This document shows positions 53,164 through 62,062 of a stretch of DNA of 64,000 nucleotides, in pieces (within the stretch, counting starts at the first letter, position 1; every line of letters starts with the position of its first letter). The translations under genes and the position numbers were made by a program. Below the pieces are notes generated by a model. It saw nothing but the letters and a program-made list of their open reading frames with translations, was not told where the DNA came from and did no database searches. This DNA comes from JBBEAM01 sp942491105 (GTDB lineage Bacteria; Pseudomonadota; Alphaproteobacteria; Kiloniellales; DSM-21159): the NCBI GenBank assembly GCA_942491105.1, contig CALNZX010000006.1:124001-188000 (forward strand), read 5' to 3'.

Positions 53164-53282
53164 GATTCCGAGTCCGCCCCGCCCTGTGGATAACTCAACA
53201 TATTGGGGCTGATCTTGTGGAAAACACCATATCGAGTGGCACTTCGGGAGTCGAGTCGCGACTCGGAGATTCCTGTGGAAAA
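53164..53282. promoter_or_regulatory. gcrA upstream region with six GANTC sites and three DnaA boxes
   Basis: GANTC occurs at 53164, 53170, 53248, 53253, 53260 and 53268 (start positions), two of them inside a 14-bp palindrome CGAGTCGCGACTCG at 53252-53265. DnaA boxes on the minus strand are TTATCCACA (53185-53193, perfect consensus) and two TTTTCCACA (53216-53224 and 53274-53282). Random expectation for GANTC is about one per 256 bp. The layout fits DnaA and CcrM-methylation control of gcrA; it may also serve the divergent transporter gene. Confidence 0.75.
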
Positions 53283-53364
53283 AATGCGGCGGTCCCTCGC
53301 GCGCCGTGACAAGGCAGGCCGCGATCTGCTAGAGGAAGCACGCTTTTACACAAGGAACGGTTCG

Positions 53365-53907
53365 ATGAGCGTGACGCGCAACGCGCTGCAAAACGGAGTG
53401 CTGGCCGGCGCCGCCGCCATGACGGCGGTGGTGGTCGCGTCCAATGTGCTGGTGCAGTATCCGATCAACGACTGGTTGACCTGGGGCGCCTTCACCTACC
53501 CCATCGCGTTCCTGGTCACCGATCTCAGCAACCGCTCGCTGGGCCCGGCCAAGGCGCGCCGGGTGGTGTACGCCGGTTTCGCGGTGGCGGTGGTCCTGTC
53601 GATCCTCTTCGCCACGCCGCGGATCGCGCTGGCCTCGGGCTCCGCCTTCCTGGCGGCGCAGCTCCTCGACGTTTACATCTTCAACCGTCTGCGCCAGGGC
53701 GTCTGGTGGCGGGCGCCGGTGATCTCCTCGGGGCTGGCCTCGGTCCTCGACACCGCGCTGTTCTTCTCGCTGGCCTTTGCCGGCAGCGGCTTGCCTTGGA
53801 TCACCTTGGGCCTGGGCGACTTCGCCGCCAAGATCGCGATGGCGCTGCTGCTGCTGGCGCCCTACCGGCTGCTGATGAACGCGGTGCTGCCGGCGCCCGC
53901 GCGCTAA
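53365..53907 (+). CDS. queuosine-precursor transporter family (YhhQ/VUT, DUF165)
   Basis: 180 residues, six membrane helices, start chosen at ATG 53365 with AAGGA upstream. Conserved elements include VVASNVLVQYPI, FTYPIAFLVTDLSNRSLGPAKARRVVY and SGLASVLDTALFFSLAF, matching the YhhQ/VUT family that takes up queuosine precursors. The neighbouring genes do not add to this. Confidence 0.88.
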   Translation: MSVTRNALQNGVLAGAAAMTAVVVASNVLVQYPINDWLTWGAFTYPIAFLVTDLSNRSLGPAKARRVVYAGFAVAVVLSILFATPRIALASGSAFLAAQLLDVYIFNRLRQGVWWRAPVISSGLASVLDTALFFSLAFAGSGLPWITLGLGDFAAKIAMALLLLAPYRLLMNAVLPAPAR

Positions 53908-53910
53908 GCC

Positions 53911-54231
53911 TTATTTCAAGCTTTCGATGTAGGCGATGATGTCCTCGACATCCTGGGTGCTCAGGGAGTCGAACTGAGGCATCTGCGGATGCGGCACCGC
54001 CAGCCAGGCGCGCAGGCGGTCGGCATTGGTCGCCGGGTCCCTGGCGATGCCGGGGAAGGTCGGCAGCGAGGCATTGCCCTGCCCGTTCTCCTCCACGACG
54101 TGGCAGAGGGCGCAGACCTGACGCGATTTCTCCAGGCCGCGGCCGGGATCGCCATCGGCGGCCAGAGCCTGCGGCCCGAGGGCCAGAGCCGTCAAAACAC
54201 CTATTACCGCCGTGAGTATCCGCCGCCGCAT
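53911..54231 (-). CDS. periplasmic class I c-type cytochrome
   Basis: 106 residues with a signal peptide (LTAVIGVLTALALGPQALA) and a CXXCH haem site QVCALCHVVEENGQG near residue 42. The distal Met ligand is probably in HPQMPQFDSLSTQDVEDIIAYIESL. A small soluble electron carrier; no partner oxidase is adjacent. It converges on the YhhQ-type gene with 3 bases between stops. Confidence 0.9.
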   Translation of the reverse strand: MRRRILTAVIGVLTALALGPQALAADGDPGRGLEKSRQVCALCHVVEENGQGNASLPTFPGIARDPATNADRLRAWLAVPHPQMPQFDSLSTQDVEDIIAYIESLK

Positions 54232-54379
54232 GAAATCCCTCCCTTGAGTGACCAATTCCAAGAACAGTCTGTGCGCCGATCCCTTGCAAAGCAAGACCGC
54301 GCGCGGGCCAAAAAAACTTGGGAACGTTTCTCCGGGTTTCGGCATCGAAGAGGCATAAGCGCGCAAAGACGGAGGGTTC

Positions 54380-55087
54380 ATGCAGTCCACGGCAGAAGTC
54401 GAAATCCCGCTACGGCAGCCTCGCGGGGCGCCGGAGGATAGCCTACTGATCGCCGCGCTCCACAGGGGCGAAACGGCGGCCTTCGAGACGGTGATGCGGC
54501 GGTACAATCAACGGCTGTTCCGGACGGTTCGCGGCATCGTGACCGAGGACGCGGAGGCCGAGGATGTGGTGCAGGAAGCCTATATCCGGGCCTTTCTGCA
54601 CATCGGCGAATTCAAAGGGGGCGCCCTGGGCGCCTGGCTGACGCGGATCGCGATCAACGAGGCGCTGGGCCGCTTGCGCAGCGCGAAACGCCGACCGGCG
54701 GCGCTGCCGCAAAGCAGGGAGAGCGACGAAGCCTTGGCGGATAAACTGCAATCCCATCTTCCCAGCCCGGAACACCTGGCCGCGCAGAGCGAAATCCGCG
54801 GTCTGCTGGAGCAGGCAATCGACGCCTTGCCCGAGGATTTCCGCCTGGTGTTCATGCTGCGCGCCGTGGAGCAGCTCGACGTCCGGGAAACCGCCGAGAG
54901 CCTGGATCTCAAACCGGAGACCGTGCGCAGCCGCTATCACCGCGCCCGGCAGATCCTGCAGATCGCCTTGAGCCGTCATCTCAGCGTCGCCTCGATCAAG
55001 GCCTTCCCCTTCGCCGGGCGGCGCTGCGACCGGACGGTCGATTGCGTGCTGAAGCGGCTGCAACTGGCCCGCGTGCTCGACCGCTAG
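54380..55087 (+). CDS. ECF-type RNA polymerase sigma factor
   Basis: 235 residues. Region 2 is seen as FETVMRRYNQRLFRTVRGIVT and DAEAEDVVQEAYIRAFLHIGEF (residues 33-77), and region 4 as LPEDFRLVFMLRAVEQLDVRETAESLDLKPETVRSRYHRARQIL (150-193). The C-terminal RRCDRTVDCVLKRL tail is frequent in alphaproteobacterial ECF factors. No anti-sigma gene is adjacent, so control is unknown. Its stop overlaps the convergent cation transporter gene by 4 bases. Confidence 0.92.
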   Translation: MQSTAEVEIPLRQPRGAPEDSLLIAALHRGETAAFETVMRRYNQRLFRTVRGIVTEDAEAEDVVQEAYIRAFLHIGEFKGGALGAWLTRIAINEALGRLRSAKRRPAALPQSRESDEALADKLQSHLPSPEHLAAQSEIRGLLEQAIDALPEDFRLVFMLRAVEQLDVRETAESLDLKPETVRSRYHRARQILQIALSRHLSVASIKAFPFAGRRCDRTVDCVLKRLQLARVLDR

Positions 55088-55719
55088 GCCGCCGCGCCGC
55101 GCGCCTGCCGCAGCTCGCCCAGAGCCTGCACGAGGATCTGGCGGGCGCCGTTGAGGAACAGCAGAGCCATGACGATGGCGACAATCAGGTCGGGCCAAGC
55201 CGACGCGCTGAGCCAGACGCCGCCCGCGGCGAGGATCACCGCGACATTGCCGATGGCGTCGTTGCGGCTGCACAGCCAGACCGAGCGCACGTTGGCATCG
55301 CCGTCGCGGAAGCGATAGAGCAGCCCCGCGCTGACCAGATTGGCGACCAGGGCCGCCACCCCGACGATGCCGATGGTCACCGGCTCGGGCTGGCCCATGT
55401 AGATGACGTGATAGAGCGCGCTGCCAAGCACGTAGAGACCGAAAGCCGCCAGGCTCAGCGCCTTGAACAGCGCTGCCTTGGCGCGCAGGTGCAGCGCCTG
55501 GCCCAGCACCATCAGGCTGATCGCGTAGGTCGCCGTATCCCCGAAGAAATCCAGGGCGTCGGCCTGCAGCGCCTGCGACCCGGCCTGCAGCCCCGCGATC
55601 ATCTCGACCAGGAACATGCCGCCGTTGATCGCGATGACGGTCCAGAGAACGCGCTTGTAGGCCGCCGACATTCCGTCGAACACGGCGCTTTCACTATGCT
55701 GGCAACAGCCTGCGGACAT
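55084..55719 (-). CDS. cation diffusion facilitator-like metal transporter
   Basis: 211 residues with a Cys/His-rich N-terminus (SAGCCQHSE) and five to six membrane helices. The metal site is suggested by ADALDFFGDTATYAISL and CSRNDAIGNVAVILAA, although the second helix has Asn-Asp rather than the usual His-x3-Asp. The large C-terminal cytoplasmic domain of full CDF proteins is missing. The divergent MerR gene and the operator that controls this promoter show that it is metal-induced; zinc or cadmium is likely. Confidence 0.88.
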   Translation of the reverse strand: MSAGCCQHSESAVFDGMSAAYKRVLWTVIAINGGMFLVEMIAGLQAGSQALQADALDFFGDTATYAISLMVLGQALHLRAKAALFKALSLAAFGLYVLGSALYHVIYMGQPEPVTIGIVGVAALVANLVSAGLLYRFRDGDANVRSVWLCSRNDAIGNVAVILAAGGVWLSASAWPDLIVAIVMALLFLNGARQILVQALGELRQARGAAA

Positions 55720-55762
55720 CGATGCCGCCTTTCTTTCCCTGGCTTGCGGTATGACCAGAGAC

Positions 55763-55793
55763 ACCCTAAATGCTCTAGTAACTAGAGGTTCAA
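55763..55793 (-). promoter_or_regulatory. MerR-type operator/promoter for the cation transporter
   Basis: On the minus strand, -35 TTGAAC (55793-55788) and -10 TAGGGT (55768-55763) are separated by 19 bp, and the spacer contains the perfect dyad CTCTAGT-T-ACTAGAG (55787-55773). An over-long spacer with a central dyad is the hallmark of MerR-family promoters, where the regulator untwists the DNA on metal binding. Confidence 0.88.
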
Positions 55794-55804
55794 GAGGTTT
55801 CGGC

Positions 55805-56245
55805 ATGGACACTTCGCTTTCCACCGGAGGCCTGAGCATCGGCCAGCTTTCCAAGGCGACCGGCTGCAAGATTCCGACCATTCGCTACTACGAGGATATC
55901 GGCCTGATGCCCCCGCCCGCGCGCAGCCCCGGCAATCAGCGGGTCTACGGGCAGCGCGCGCTCGAGCGCCTGAGCTTCATCCGGCACAGCCGGGAGCTCG
56001 GCTTTTCCCAGGCCGCGATCCGCGAGCTGCTGCGCATGACCGATGCCCCCGAACGCCCCTGCGACGACGCCGACCGCATCGCCGAGCAACAGCTCGCCGC
56101 CGTGGAACGCAAGATCGCGCGGCTCTCGGCGTTGCGCGCCGAACTCAAGCGCATGGTCGCCTGTTGCGACGGCAATCGCATCGCCGACTGCAGGGTGATC
56201 GAGGTGCTGGCCGATCACGGCGAGTGCCACGCCAGGGCGCACTGA
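55805..56245 (+). CDS. MerR-family metal-responsive regulator (ZntR/CadR type)
   Basis: 146 residues. N-terminal winged helix (SIGQLSKATGCKIPTIRYYEDIGLMPPPAR, 11-40), a long dimerisation helix, and metal-binding residues Cys86, Cys120, Cys121, Cys129 and Cys141. The ACC...C pattern matches ZntR/CadR rather than MerR (mercury). It lies divergent from its target, the cation transporter, with the operator in the 85-base gap. Confidence 0.93.
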   Translation: MDTSLSTGGLSIGQLSKATGCKIPTIRYYEDIGLMPPPARSPGNQRVYGQRALERLSFIRHSRELGFSQAAIRELLRMTDAPERPCDDADRIAEQQLAAVERKIARLSALRAELKRMVACCDGNRIADCRVIEVLADHGECHARAH

Positions 56246-56358
56246 CCGACAGGAATTTCCCGCGCCACCTGGACAAGGCCGGAAAGGACGGGCTATCGCT
56301 ATGCACCGCAGAGAAACGGTCGGCTCCTCCGGCCGCGGCGCAATAGCTGGGAGAAGCG

Positions 56359-57354
56359 ATGACCGCCAGCCCCTCGTCCCCTGGCCTGACGGCACAATCG
56401 ATCTACGAAGCTCGGCGGCGGATCGCGCCCTATGTCCTGCGCACGCCGCTGCTGCCTAGCCTCTCTCTGTCGCAGAGCCAGGGCGCGGATATTCGTCTAA
56501 AGCTGGAAACCCTGCAGCCGATCGGTGCCTTCAAGCTGCGCGGCGCCATGAACCGGGTGCTGCAGCTCGACGAGAACGAACGGCCGCGCGGCCTGGTCGC
56601 GGTTTCTACCGGCAATCATGGGCGCGCGGTCGCCTATGCCGCCAAGCAGCAGGGGGTTCACGCCATCGTCTGCATGTCCGAGCTGGTACCGCAGAACAAG
56701 CGCCAGGCCATCGAGCGGCTCGGGGCCGAGGTCCGCATCGTCGGCAAAAGCCAGGACGAGGCGACTCTGGAAGCCGACCGCCTGGTCGCCGAGGAGGGGC
56801 GGATCTATGTCCCGCCCTTCGACGACCCCGCGGTGATCGCCGGCCAAGGCACCATCGGCTTGGAACTACTCGAAGACTTCGCCGAGATCGACACGGCGCT
56901 GGTGCCGCTGTCCGGCGGCGGGCTGATCGCCGGCATCGCCCTGGCGCTGAAGGCCGCCAACCCGAAGATCCGCGTCATCGGCCTCTCCATGTCCCAGGGC
57001 GCGGCGATGCACGAGAGCCTGCGGGCCGGCAAGCCGGTGCCGGTCGAGGAGGTCGCCAGCCTGGCCGATAGCCTGGGCGGCGGCATCGGGATGGAGAACC
57101 GTCATACCTTCGCGCTCTGCCAGGCGCTGATCGACGAAACCGTGCTGCTCAGCGAGGCCGAGATCGCCGCAGGCATGCGGCATCTGTTTTTCGAGGAAGG
57201 CCTGGTCGCCGAGGGTGGAGCCGCCGTCGGCGTTGCCGGTATTCTCAACGGCAGCGTTGAACTGGCCGGCAAGAAGGCCGCGCTGATCGTCAGCGGCGCC
57301 AACATCGATCGCCAAAGCTGGCTCGACGTCATTCAAGGGAGGCAGCCGACATGA
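56359..57354 (+). CDS. eutB: threonine dehydratase-like PLP enzyme, ectoine utilisation EutB
   Basis: 331 residues of fold type II. The PLP Lys is in LQPIGAFKLRGAMNRV near residue 54; VSTGNHGRAVAYAAKQQGV and the Gly loop LVPLSGGGLIAGIALAL are conserved. Closely resembles threonine/serine dehydratases, but the neighbours (doeB, doeX, doeC, doeD, eutC) indicate the EutB of ectoine/hydroxyectoine use. It overlaps doeB by 4 bases (ATGA). Confidence 0.88.
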   Translation: MTASPSSPGLTAQSIYEARRRIAPYVLRTPLLPSLSLSQSQGADIRLKLETLQPIGAFKLRGAMNRVLQLDENERPRGLVAVSTGNHGRAVAYAAKQQGVHAIVCMSELVPQNKRQAIERLGAEVRIVGKSQDEATLEADRLVAEEGRIYVPPFDDPAVIAGQGTIGLELLEDFAEIDTALVPLSGGGLIAGIALALKAANPKIRVIGLSMSQGAAMHESLRAGKPVPVEEVASLADSLGGGIGMENRHTFALCQALIDETVLLSEAEIAAGMRHLFFEEGLVAEGGAAVGVAGILNGSVELAGKKAALIVSGANIDRQSWLDVIQGRQPT

Positions 57355-58379
57355 CCCAGTTGCCGGATCTCACGGCTTTTTCCAGGGTTTCCGCGACCCT
57401 CGACATCGACGCCCCGGGCAAGGCTTTCGGGCACCTGGGAATCCCCCACTCCAACGACGCCTCGGCCTGGGGGTCGGTGCGCATGCCGATTGCCGTGATC
57501 AATGGCGGTGAGGGCCCGACGGTGCTGTTCACCGGCGGCAATCACGGCGACGAATACGAAGGGCCCATCGCCTTGATGCGTCTGGCCCGCGAGCTGCGGC
57601 CGGAGGAGCTGCAAGGCAGGGTCATCATCCTGCCGACGCTCAACCATGCCGCGGTGCGCGCCGGCAAACGCGTCTCCCCGATCGATGGGCGCAACATGAA
57701 CCGGATATTCCCCGGGCGCTGGGACGGAAGCGTCAGCGAGATGGTCGCCGATTACGTCTTCAACCATCTGGTCGGCCGCGCCGACGTCGTGGTCGACCTG
57801 CACTCCGGCGGCAAGACCCTCGATTTCGTGCCCTCGGTGGCGATGCACGCCCTGCCCGACCCGGAACTGCGGCGCAAGACCCGGGAGGCGATTGCCGCCT
57901 TCGGCGCGCCGGCGGCGCTGGTGCTGATCGAAATGGACAACAAGGGCATGCTCGACACCGTGGTCGAGGAAGCCGGCAAGATCTTCGTTACCACGGAGCT
58001 TGGCGGCGGCGGCACCACACGGCCCTGGAGCAATGCCGTCGCCCAGCGCGGCGTGGTCAACCTGCTGTGTCACTTCGGTCTGCTCGACGCCAGCCGGATG
58101 CGGGGCCCGGAACAGCCGACCCGCTTCCTGCACACCCCGGAGCAGGGCGCCTTCACGGTCAGCCGCCACCAGGGCATCGTCGAGGTCCTGGCCGATATAG
58201 GCAGCGAGGTCCAAGCCGGTCAGCCGCTCTGCAGGATCTACGATTTCGAGGACTTCGACAGCACGCCGGTGGATTACCCGGCGCCCATCGGCGGCATGCT
58301 GTTCTGCCGCCACCATCCCGGCCTGGTCGAGCGGGGCGACTGCCTCGCGGTTATCGCCCAGGACGGAGAGCCGAGCTGA
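57351..58379 (+). CDS. doeB: N-alpha-acetyl-L-2,4-diaminobutyrate deacetylase (AstE/aspartoacylase family)
   Basis: 342 residues. Zinc ligands are seen in FTGGNHGDEYEGPIAL (H-x2-E, near 64) and VVDLHSGGKTLDF (His near 147); the catalytic Glu is probably in TTELGGGGTTRP near 218. DoeB/EutE removes the acetyl group from N-acetyl-diaminobutyrate formed by ectoine ring opening. Translationally coupled to eutB. Confidence 0.9.
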   Translation: MTQLPDLTAFSRVSATLDIDAPGKAFGHLGIPHSNDASAWGSVRMPIAVINGGEGPTVLFTGGNHGDEYEGPIALMRLARELRPEELQGRVIILPTLNHAAVRAGKRVSPIDGRNMNRIFPGRWDGSVSEMVADYVFNHLVGRADVVVDLHSGGKTLDFVPSVAMHALPDPELRRKTREAIAAFGAPAALVLIEMDNKGMLDTVVEEAGKIFVTTELGGGGTTRPWSNAVAQRGVVNLLCHFGLLDASRMRGPEQPTRFLHTPEQGAFTVSRHQGIVEVLADIGSEVQAGQPLCRIYDFEDFDSTPVDYPAPIGGMLFCRHHPGLVERGDCLAVIAQDGEPS

Positions 58380-58393
58380 GCGCGGGGCGGCCC

Positions 58394-58882
58394 ATGCGGC
58401 TCGACGATCGCGACATCAAGATCCTGACCATCCTCCAGGACGAGGGGCGGATCACCAAGCAGGCCCTGGCAGAGCAGGTCGCACTGTCCCATAGCGCCTG
58501 CCTGGAGCGGCTGCAGCGCCTCGAGAAGGCCGGCCTGATCCGGGCCTACCGGGCCGAGATCGCCCTGGAAGAAATCACGCCCTGCATTACCGTCTACGTC
58601 GAGGTGACGCTGGCGCGCCATCAGGCCGCGGACTTCGCGATCTTCGAAGAGGCGATCTGCGCCGTTCCCGAGGTCGTGGCCTGCGATGCCATCGGCGGCG
58701 GCATCGACTACGTAATGAAGGTCATCGCCCTCGACATCGCCCATTATCAGGAGCTGATGGACAGCCTGCTGGAGCGCGATATCGGCATCGGCACCTACTT
58801 CACCTATATCGTCACCAAATCGGTCAAGGCCCGGGGGCCGCTGCCGCTCGAGCTGCTGCTGCAACGGGCCAGGGAAACCTAG
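58394..58882 (+). CDS. doeX: Lrp/AsnC-family regulator (DoeX-like)
   Basis: 162 residues: helix-turn-helix LDDRDIKILTILQDEGRITK and VALSHSACLERLQRLEKAGL (residues 2-53), then the RAM effector-binding domain (ITPCITVYVEVTLARHQAADF...). The position after doeB matches DoeX of ectoine-degradation loci, which senses pathway intermediates. The start ATG is 14 bases after the doeB stop. Confidence 0.9.
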   Translation: MRLDDRDIKILTILQDEGRITKQALAEQVALSHSACLERLQRLEKAGLIRAYRAEIALEEITPCITVYVEVTLARHQAADFAIFEEAICAVPEVVACDAIGGGIDYVMKVIALDIAHYQELMDSLLERDIGIGTYFTYIVTKSVKARGPLPLELLLQRARET

Positions 58883-59046
58883 GCGGCAGAGGGTTTCGCG
58901 GCGAAGCAGGTACGGCGCCGCGATTCTCGCGGTCTAGGGCCGCCCCTTCAAAGACCCGGCCGCCCGCTTACATGCTAGGTAGAGCTGACGTGTGAATGCC
59001 CCTTTCGCACGCCCGAGACCACACCCTCCAGAAGGAAGGAGTCGTC

Positions 59047-60558
59047 ATGCCAAGCTCCGCAACCGCGCGCCGTCTAACCGGCGCGTCAGAACATCTCGCC
59101 GAACTGCTGAAACGCCCCGACCTGCTGCGCGAGCAAGCCTTTCTTGGCGGAACCTGGAGCGCTGCCGATTCCGGCAAGGCGCTCTCCGTCACCGATCCCG
59201 CCAGCGGCGAGGAGATCGGCAGGGTCCCGAACATGGGCGGCCCGGAAACCGAGCGCGCCATCGCCGCAGCCGAGCAGGCCTATCCCGCCTGGCGCGCGCT
59301 GCTGGCCCAGGACCGCGCCCGGATCCTGCGCCGCTGGGGCGATCTGATGCTGGAGCACCGCGAGGACCTGGCGCTGATCATGACCTTCGAACAGGGTAAG
59401 CCGATCGAAGAGTCGCGCGGCGAGATCGCCTACGCGGCGAGCTTCCTGGAGTGGTTCGGCGAGGAAGCCAAGCGTGCCTACGGCGACACCATCCCCAGCC
59501 ACCTGCAGGGCAGCAAGCTGCTGGTCAGCCGCGAGCCGGTCGGCGTCACCGCCGCGATCACGCCCTGGAACTTCCCGGCGGCGATGATCACGCGCAAGGC
59601 CGGCGCGGCGCTGGCCGCCGGCTGCACCATGGTGGTGCGCCCGGCCAGCGAGACCCCCTTCTCCGCCCTGGCCCTCGGCGTCTTGGCCGAAGAAGCCGGT
59701 CTGCCCGCCGGCGTGCTGTCCATCGTCACCGGGTCCTCGCGGATCATCGGCAAGGTGCTGACCGACAGCGAGACGGTGCGCAAGATTTCCTTCACCGGAT
59801 CCACCGAGGTCGGCCGCATCCTGCTCGCCCAGTCGGCGGAAACCGTGAAAAAGGTCTCCATGGAGCTCGGCGGCCACGCCCCCTTCATCCTGTTCGACGA
59901 CGTCGCCCTGGAGCACGGCGTCAAGGGCGCCGTGGCGGCCAAGTTCGCGACCAGCGGCCAGGACTGCCTGGCGGTCAACCGCATCTACGTTCAGGCGCCG
60001 CTTTACAACGACTTCATCGAAGCCTTCGGCGCCGCGGTGGCCGAACTCAAGGTCGGGCCGGGCCTGCAGGACGGCGTCGCCATCGGCCCGCTGATGAACG
60101 AGGCCGCGGTCAAGAAATGCGAGGATCACGTCGCCGACGCCCTGGAAAAGGGCGCCAGACTGATCACCGGCGGCGAGCGCCACGAGCTGGGCGGCACCTT
60201 CTATCAGCCGACGGTGCTGGCCGACGTGACGCCGGACATGAAGATCTGGACCGAGGAGACCTTCGGCCCGGTCGCCGCGATCACCTCCTTCGGGGAGGAA
60301 AACGAGGTGATTCGCGACGCCAACCGCAGTATCTATGGCCTCGCCGCCTACCTCTACACCCGCGATCTTAGCCGCTCGATGCGGGTCAGCGATGCCCTGG
60401 AGTACGGCATGGTTGGCGTGAACACACCGAAGTTCACCGGCGCGCCGATCCCCTTCGGCGGACAGAAACAGTCGGGTCTGGGCCGGGAAGGGTCGCGATA
60501 CGGACTCGACGACTACAGCGAGCTCAAGTACGTCTGCCTCGGCGATCTCGACGCCTGA
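59047..60558 (+). CDS. doeC: NAD(P)-dependent aldehyde dehydrogenase (DoeC, aspartate-semialdehyde type)
   Basis: 503 residues of the succinate-semialdehyde dehydrogenase-like group, start with AAGGAAGGAG upstream. Catalytic Glu in KVSMELGGHAPFILFDD near 278 and Cys in FATSGQDCLAVNR near 312; cofactor region TPWNFPAAMITRKAGAALAAG and FTGSTEVGR. The ectoine context suggests oxidation of aspartate semialdehyde to aspartate. It starts a second run (doeC-doeD-eutC) 164 bases after doeX. Confidence 0.9.
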   Translation: MPSSATARRLTGASEHLAELLKRPDLLREQAFLGGTWSAADSGKALSVTDPASGEEIGRVPNMGGPETERAIAAAEQAYPAWRALLAQDRARILRRWGDLMLEHREDLALIMTFEQGKPIEESRGEIAYAASFLEWFGEEAKRAYGDTIPSHLQGSKLLVSREPVGVTAAITPWNFPAAMITRKAGAALAAGCTMVVRPASETPFSALALGVLAEEAGLPAGVLSIVTGSSRIIGKVLTDSETVRKISFTGSTEVGRILLAQSAETVKKVSMELGGHAPFILFDDVALEHGVKGAVAAKFATSGQDCLAVNRIYVQAPLYNDFIEAFGAAVAELKVGPGLQDGVAIGPLMNEAAVKKCEDHVADALEKGARLITGGERHELGGTFYQPTVLADVTPDMKIWTEETFGPVAAITSFGEENEVIRDANRSIYGLAAYLYTRDLSRSMRVSDALEYGMVGVNTPKFTGAPIPFGGQKQSGLGREGSRYGLDDYSELKYVCLGDLDA

Positions 60559-60612
60559 GTCGGCAGTCCAGGAAAAACCCATCGGCCTCGGCCGAGAAAG
60601 GAAGATTACGTC

Positions 60613-62031
60613 ATGTCACAGGAAGCCGCCCGCAACATCAGCTTGGAAGAGATCGACCGTCAAACGGTCCTGCATCCCTTCACGCCGCTGAAGACGTACG
60701 CCCACAACGAAATGGGCGATCCGCGTATCGTGCAGAGCGGCAAGGGCGTGCGTATCCATGACCAGAAGGGGCGCGATCTGCTCGATGGCTTCGCCGGACT
60801 CTACTGCGTCAATATCGGCTATGGCCGTCAGGAAGTCGCCGACGCGATCTACGAACAAGCCAAGAAGCTGGCCTATTACCACGCCTACGCGGCGCATTCG
60901 ACCGAGGCGCTGATCCGCCTGTCGGAGCGGATCATCCGCTTGGCGCCGGGCAACATGAGCAAGGTCTTCTACGGGCTGTCGGGCTCCGACGCCAACGAGA
61001 CCAACATGAAGATGGTCTGGTACTACCACAACATCCTGGGCAAGCCGGAGAAGAAGAAGGTGATCTCCCGCGAGCGCGGCTATCACGGCTGCTCGGTGAT
61101 GGCCGGCGGCCTGACCGGGCTGTCCTTCTATCACGACCTCTTCGACCTGCCGACCGGCCCAATCCGCCATACCGGCGCGCCGCATTACTACTGGGGCATG
61201 CAGGAGGGCGAGAGCGAGGAGGCCTTCTCCAAGCGCCGCGCCAAGGAGCTCGAGGAGATGATCCTGGCCGAGGGGCCCGACACCGTCGGCGCCTTCATCG
61301 GCGAGCCGGTGCTCGGCACCGGCGGCATCACCCCGCCGCCGGCCGGCTACTGGGCGGCGATTCAGGAGGTGCTGCGGAAGTACGACGTGCTGCTGATCGC
61401 CGACGAGGTGGTCACCGGCTTCGGACGCACCGGCGAGATGTTCGGCAGCCACAAGTACGATATCGAACCGGACATCATCACCGTCGCCAAGGGCCTGACC
61501 AGCGCCTACGTGCCGATGTCCGGCTCGATCATCAACAAGAAGGTCTACGACGTCTTCGAAAGCGCCACCGAAAAGGTGGGCGCCTTCTCCCATGGCTATA
61601 CCTACTCCGGACACCCCCTTGGGGCCGCCGCGGCCCTGGCCAACCTGGATATCGTCGAGAACGAGGACCTGCCGGGCAACGCCGCGCGGACCGGCGGCTA
61701 TTTCCAGGAGCAGATGCACAAGACCTTCGACGATCATCCGATGGTCGGCGAGGTGCGCGGCGTCGGCCTGCTGGGCGCCCTGGAGTTCGTCGCCGACAAG
61801 GATGCCAAACTGCGCTTCGATCCGGCCTTGAAGGTCGGCGCCAAGGTTTCCGCCGCGGCGCTGGAGAACGGTCTGATCGCCCGCGCCATGCCCCATGGCG
61901 ACATCCTGGGCTTCGCCCCGCCGCTGGTGATCGACAAGGGCGAGATCGACGAGCTCATCGACATGACCAAGCGCGCCGTCGATTCCGTCGCCGATAGCCT
62001 GACCCGCGAGCAGGCCTGGAAGGCGGCCTGA
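60613..62031 (+). CDS. doeD: class III aminotransferase (DoeD, diaminobutyrate transaminase)
   Basis: 472 residues. Fold type I features: YGLSGSDANETNMKMVWYYHN near 117, LLIADEVVTGFGRTGEMFG near 257, Schiff-base Lys in DIITVAKGLTSAYVPMSGS near 297. In the ectoine route DoeD converts 2,4-diaminobutyrate to aspartate semialdehyde. It follows doeC by 54 bases. Sequence alone also fits other omega-aminotransferases. Confidence 0.9.
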   Translation: MSQEAARNISLEEIDRQTVLHPFTPLKTYAHNEMGDPRIVQSGKGVRIHDQKGRDLLDGFAGLYCVNIGYGRQEVADAIYEQAKKLAYYHAYAAHSTEALIRLSERIIRLAPGNMSKVFYGLSGSDANETNMKMVWYYHNILGKPEKKKVISRERGYHGCSVMAGGLTGLSFYHDLFDLPTGPIRHTGAPHYYWGMQEGESEEAFSKRRAKELEEMILAEGPDTVGAFIGEPVLGTGGITPPPAGYWAAIQEVLRKYDVLLIADEVVTGFGRTGEMFGSHKYDIEPDIITVAKGLTSAYVPMSGSIINKKVYDVFESATEKVGAFSHGYTYSGHPLGAAAALANLDIVENEDLPGNAARTGGYFQEQMHKTFDDHPMVGEVRGVGLLGALEFVADKDAKLRFDPALKVGAKVSAAALENGLIARAMPHGDILGFAPPLVIDKGEIDELIDMTKRAVDSVADSLTREQAWKAA

Positions 62032-62062
62032 CCTCAAGCCCCGCGAGAATGAGGCACAGGTC

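Noticed and set aside
53164..53282. Possible replication origin because of clustered DnaA boxes
   Set aside because: Only three boxes, no clear AT-rich unwinding stretch, and no origin-linked genes (dnaA, parAB, hemE) nearby. A gcrA promoter explains the sites better.
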